NCBI RefSeq assembly: GCF_014648815.1
Contig: NZ_BMRV01000005.1
Coordinates: forward strand, 74,758 to 138,757
Direction: 5' to 3'
Source: Streptomyces flaveolus
GTDB lineage: Bacteria > Actinomycetota > Actinomycetes > Streptomycetales > Streptomycetaceae
Length of the DNA stretch: 64,000 nt
Shown here: positions 61,828 through 64,000 of the stretch, piece by piece
Numbering within the stretch: position 1 is the first letter of the stretch
Layout: every line of letters starts with the position of its first letter
Position numbers and translations under genes: made by a program
Notes under the pieces: model-generated
Told to the model about the DNA's origin: nothing
Database searches by the model: none
What the model saw: only the letters and a program-made list of their open reading frames with translations

Positions 61828-61881
61828 TCACCCTTCACCGGTATTCGACCGCGCGTGCGGGAGGTTACCGGGAAGGGTGAA
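61828..61881. terminator. Hairpin between the M20 peptidase gene and chpH
   Basis: TTCACCCTTC-A-CCGGTA (61828-61844) pairs with TACCGGGAAGGGTGAA (61866-61881), 16 pairs with one bulge and a 21-base loop. It lies upstream of the chpH promoter, so it most likely ends the peptidase transcript. Confidence 0.55.
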
Positions 61882-61895
61882 TGCGCTCATAAGCT

Positions 61896-61923
61896 CGTAG
61901 CCTCATTACTCCGTCCTCGTTAC
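61896..61923 (+). promoter_or_regulatory. Sigma-BldN-type promoter candidate of chpH
   Basis: CGTAGC (61896-61901), 16 bases, CGTTAC (61918-61923) matches the reported sigma-BldN consensus CGTAAC-N16-CGTTGA at 9 of 12 positions. The untranslated leader would be about 45 bases and can form GCGATC...GATCGC. GGAGGA lies at the start codon. Confidence 0.6.
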
Positions 61924-61973
61924 AGGTGATGCGATCGGCAATTTCGGATCGCCTTTGTCAACTAGGAGGAATA

Positions 61974-62207
61974 ATGCTCAAGAAGGTCGTCGCCGCTGCG
62001 GTTGCCACCGGTGGTCTGGTCCTCGCGGGTGCGGGCATGGCCGTCGCCGACTCCGGTGCCCAGGGCGTCGCCGCCCACTCCCCGGGCGTCGCTTCCGGCA
62101 ATGTCGTCCAGGTGCCCGTGCACGTCCCGGTGAACGTCTGCGGCAACACGATCTCCGTGATCGGCCTGCTGAACCCCGCCTTCGGCAACGTCTGCATCAA
62201 CAAGTGA
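61974..62207 (+). CDS. chpH: Short chaplin ChpH
   Basis: A 77-residue secreted protein from the ATG at 61974 with a GGAGGAATA ribosome binding site. The signal peptide ends before DSGAQG (cleavage after Ala25), leaving a 52-residue chaplin domain with [23 protein letters not shown] and the two conserved cysteines Cys56 and Cys74. Mature chaplins form amyloid fibrils on aerial hyphae and spores that lower surface tension. The single-domain form is self-assembling. The chpC gene follows after a terminator. Confidence 0.96.
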   Translation: MLKKVVAAAVATGGLVLAGAGMAVADSGAQGVAAHSPGVASGNVVQVPVHVPVNVCGNTISVIGLLNPAFGNVCINK

Positions 62208-62242
62208 CGTTGCGTCTCGCCCCGTGAGGGTCTGAGTCCGTC

Positions 62243-62273
62243 GGCCCCGGAGCGCGCCATGCGCTCCGGGGCC
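62243..62273 (+). terminator. Terminator after chpH
   Basis: GGCCCCGGAGCGC (62243-62255) and GCGCTCCGGGGCC (62261-62273) form a perfect 13-pair stem with a five-base loop, 36 bases after the chpH stop. chpC therefore probably has its own promoter. Confidence 0.75.
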
Positions 62274-62370
62274 GGCCGCCTTCGAGGCAAAGAAACATCA
62301 GCGTGCAGCAGCGTCGGAGACGACGGAATTCCCGGCGCTACGGGACTAGGGCAAGGCAGGGATTTCGGAA

Positions 62371-63153
62371 ATGCGACAAGTCACCCGCAAGGGCCTGATG
62401 ACGATGGCGGCCGCCACCGGTGTGCTCGCCGCCGCGGGCGGTGCCGCCCACGCCGACTCGGGGGCGCACGGAGCCAGTTCGAATTCGCCCGGCGTACTCT
62501 CCGGCAACACGGTGCAGGTGCCCGTGCACGTGCCGGTGAACGTCTGCGGCAACACGGTCGACGTCATCGGCGTCCTCAACCCGGCCATGGGCAACGCGTG
62601 CGCCAACCGGGGCGGCGACTCGTCCGGCGGATACGGCGACTCCGGCGGCCACGGCGGTGCGCACGCCGGCGGACAGGCCACCGACTCGCCCGGGGTCGGC
62701 TCCGGCAACACGGTGCAGGTGCCCGTGCACGTGCCGGTGAACGTCTGCGGCAACACCGTCAACGTGGTGGGCGCCCTCAACCCGGCCACGGGCAACGACT
62801 GCGTCAACGGGGGCGGCGGAGATCACACCACCCCGCCGGGTGAGCCCGGTAACCCCGGTGAGCCGGGTAACCCCGGCAACCCTGGTGAGCCGGGTAATCC
62901 GGGCGAGCCCGGCAACCCGGGTAACCCCGGCGAGCCTGGTACGCCGGGTAACCCCGGCACCCCGGGCGACGAGACGCCGGGCGGCTCCTCGCACATCAAC
63001 CAGCCCGGCGCGCAGACCGTCACCCAGCCGCGGGGCGACGCACAGCTCGCCGAGACCGGCAGCGGGCTGCCGCTGGGGCTCGCCCTCCCGGTGGGCGCGG
63101 GTGCGCTGCTCGCGGGCACGGTGCTCTACCGCAAGGCACGCGCCTCGGCCTGA
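62371..63153 (+). CDS. chpC: Long chaplin ChpC with sortase signal
   Basis: A 260-residue cell-wall protein. The signal peptide ends near AHA at 28. Two chaplin domains (about 30-80 and 100-150) each repeat [16 protein letters not shown]. Then comes a collagen-like run of 14 Gly-X-Pro triplets (GEPGNPGNP type), a linker, and a sortase signal LAETG at 226-230, a membrane helix ([21 protein letters not shown]) and a basic tail (RKARASA). Sortase would attach it to peptidoglycan so that short chaplins can assemble on it. It is transcribed in the same direction as chpH. Confidence 0.95.
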   Translation: MRQVTRKGLMTMAAATGVLAAAGGAAHADSGAHGASSNSPGVLSGNTVQVPVHVPVNVCGNTVDVIGVLNPAMGNACANRGGDSSGGYGDSGGHGGAHAGGQATDSPGVGSGNTVQVPVHVPVNVCGNTVNVVGALNPATGNDCVNGGGGDHTTPPGEPGNPGEPGNPGNPGEPGNPGEPGNPGNPGEPGTPGNPGTPGDETPGGSSHINQPGAQTVTQPRGDAQLAETGSGLPLGLALPVGAGALLAGTVLYRKARASA

Positions 63154-63170
63154 CGCGGCGGACCGGCACA

Positions 63171-63206
63171 CGGAGCGGGCCCCGCACACCGGCGGGGCCC
63201 GCTCCG
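63171..63206. terminator. Bidirectional terminator between chpC and the DUF5703 gene
   Basis: CGGAGCGGGCCCCGC (63171-63185) and GCGGGGCCCGCTCCG (63192-63206) form a perfect 15-pair stem with a six-base loop between two convergent genes. Confidence 0.8.
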
Positions 63207-63245
63207 CTTCCGTCACCGGCGCCGGGTCGCCCCCGGCGCCGCCGG

Positions 63246-63434
63246 TCACCAGGTGGCCCGCACCTGGCGGATGATCCGCCGCCGCAGCCGCACCTTGCGA
63301 CTGCCGTCGCGCAGCAGGCTCAGGCGGTACAACTCCCAGTGTCCGTACTCGGCGTGGTCGGTCAGCAGACGTGTCGTCTCCTTGCGGGAAACCCCGCGTG
63401 GCACGTACACGTCGACAAATTCGTATTCCGGCAT
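63246..63434 (-). CDS. DUF5703 family small protein
   Basis: A 62-residue protein MPEYEFVDVYVPRGVSRKE with a basic end (RKVRLRRRIIRQVRATW). It matches the DUF5703 family found across actinobacteria, whose function is unknown. The Arg-rich tail suggests nucleic-acid or membrane contact. It is divergent from the next gene, with about 47 bases between the starts. Confidence 0.85.
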   Translation of the reverse strand: MPEYEFVDVYVPRGVSRKETTRLLTDHAEYGHWELYRLSLLRDGSRKVRLRRRIIRQVRATW

Positions 63435-63481
63435 CGCATCTATTGTGCGGGCTGGGGCCCGGTACGGATAGCGTCTGCACT

Positions 63482-64000
63482 ATGTCTGATGCTGCGCAGC
63501 CCACCGCTGCCGAGGTACGCGCCGCCGCCGAGGCGGTCAAGACCGCGCTCGACCGCCACCTGGCCGCGGTCGAACGCCGGTCGGGGGAGGACGACCCGGC
63601 CGTCTACCAGGCGTTCAACGAGCTGGCCGCGGCCGCGGAGGCGTACGACGAACTGCTCTACGACCGCTACGACGAGGTGACCCCCTTCGAGATCCCCGGC
63701 GCGGACGAGACGCCGCCCTACACGGGCCCCGAGGAACCGAACGCGCTGAGCGTGCTCATCCGCCGCGACTACGCCGTGGCGGAACCGCAGCGGCTGATGG
63801 CACAGGCGCGGCGGATCGAGGCGGCCGACGACGAGGCGGCCGTGGGCGCGGACGTCGCCGGCACGGTCCACGGGGCGCTCGGCATCCTGTTCGGCGAGTT
63901 CGAGGCGGACGAGATCGCCTCCCGGCACAAGGAGTTCGGCCTGGAGGAGGGCGACTCCACGCTCTGGGTGACGGCCGCCGACGAGAGCGCCGAACCGGGC
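63482..64000 (+). CDS. Acidic protein of unknown function, C-terminus outside window
   Basis: An open frame of 173 codons from the ATG at 63482 runs off the window without a stop. It starts MSDAAQPTAAEVRAAAEAVK and is rich in Glu and Asp with helical segments (FNELAAAAEAYDELLYDRYDEVTPFEIPG; ALGILFGEFEADEIASRHKEFGLEEGDSTLWV). Typical high third-position GC supports it as a real gene. I do not recognise a family. The divergent DUF5703 gene shares the promoter region. Confidence 0.75.
   Translation, partial: MSDAAQPTAAEVRAAAEAVKTALDRHLAAVERRSGEDDPAVYQAFNELAAAAEAYDELLYDRYDEVTPFEIPGADETPPYTGPEEPNALSVLIRRDYAVAEPQRLMAQARRIEAADDEAAVGADVAGTVHGALGILFGEFEADEIASRHKEFGLEEGDSTLWVTAADESAEPG

Noticed and set aside
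62838..62976. CRISPR-like regular repeats
   Set aside because: The repeat period is nine bases coding for Gly-X-Pro triplets within chpC, with no unique spacers of CRISPR length.

Overview
This is a 64-kb piece of a high-GC actinobacterial chromosome, almost certainly Streptomyces. It carries two chaplin genes (chpH, chpC, one with an LAETG sortase signal), uses GTG/TTG starts with ATGA overlaps, and holds many TetR/GntR regulators and secreted hydrolases. From memory, the gene order matches the S. coelicolor core from about SCO1730 (left) down to SCO1672 (right): GDSL lipase, homogentisate dioxygenase, citrate transporter, aldehyde/alcohol dehydrogenases, SoxR, gluconate genes, chaplins. I see no prophage, insertion sequence, CRISPR array or complete restriction system.

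Layout. 1-4.4 kb (minus): envelope operon of two family-2 glycosyltransferases and a polysaccharide deacetylase, then an AAA ATPase and a DUF72 protein. 5-7.5 kb: GDSL lipase converging on a membrane Ser/Thr kinase. 7.5-13.7 kb: divergent module with a SigK-like ECF sigma factor and zinc anti-sigma on the plus strand, and DUF4331, TPR and NicO metal-transporter genes on the minus strand. The DUF4331 gene has an in-frame TAA. 14-21.6 kb: drug-type ABC exporter with its TetR and twin operators, an orphan type ISP specificity-domain protein, GntR regulator, homogentisate 1,2-dioxygenase, lipoprotein and TetR. 21.7-28.5 kb: molybdopterin oxidoreductase, metal-citrate transporter, MFS transporter, orphan sugar-type ABC ATPase. 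28.6-39.1 kb: aldehyde/alcohol dehydrogenase operon, EamA exporter, ArsR, TetR, acyl-CoA dehydrogenase, a second TetR with a MaoC hydratase, SoxR, BKACE enzyme and an uncharacterised protein. 39.4-43.5 kb: secreted penicillin-acylase-type amidase and a DUF1343/NamZ-type hydrolase. 43.7-49.9 kb: SDR, acyl-CoA ligase and TetR (plus) facing an acyl-CoA dehydrogenase and an aminoglycoside-phosphotransferase-fold kinase (minus), with a decayed LysR gene between. 50-56.8 kb: histidine-rich protein, quinone-oxidoreductase-like enzyme, DUF202 pair, NUDIX, DMT transporter, uncharacterised protein, amino-acid permease. 56.9-59.8 kb: gluconate permease, gluconokinase and GntR. 59.8-64 kb: SEC-C/YchJ protein, tRNA-Leu(GAG), M20 peptidase, chpH, chpC, DUF5703 and a truncated acidic protein.

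How the parts fit. The main theme is lipid and carbon catabolism under local repressors. Three families of palindromes link separated genes into likely regulons: AAACTA-type sites tie the dehydrogenase operon to a TetR/acyl-CoA dehydrogenase pair 5 kb away; ACCRGTCGGTATG sites lie before the SDR/ligase/TetR operon, the dehydrogenase/kinase operon and the molybdopterin oxidoreductase; CTAAGCR-type sites lie before a TetR and the MaoC gene. The most system-like unit is the sigma/anti-sigma module facing DUF4331-TPR-NicO, with a sequence resembling a mycobacterial SigK promoter in front of the DUF4331 gene. Non-coding repeats include two copies of a hairpin-bearing intergenic element near 37.3 and 52.4 kb.
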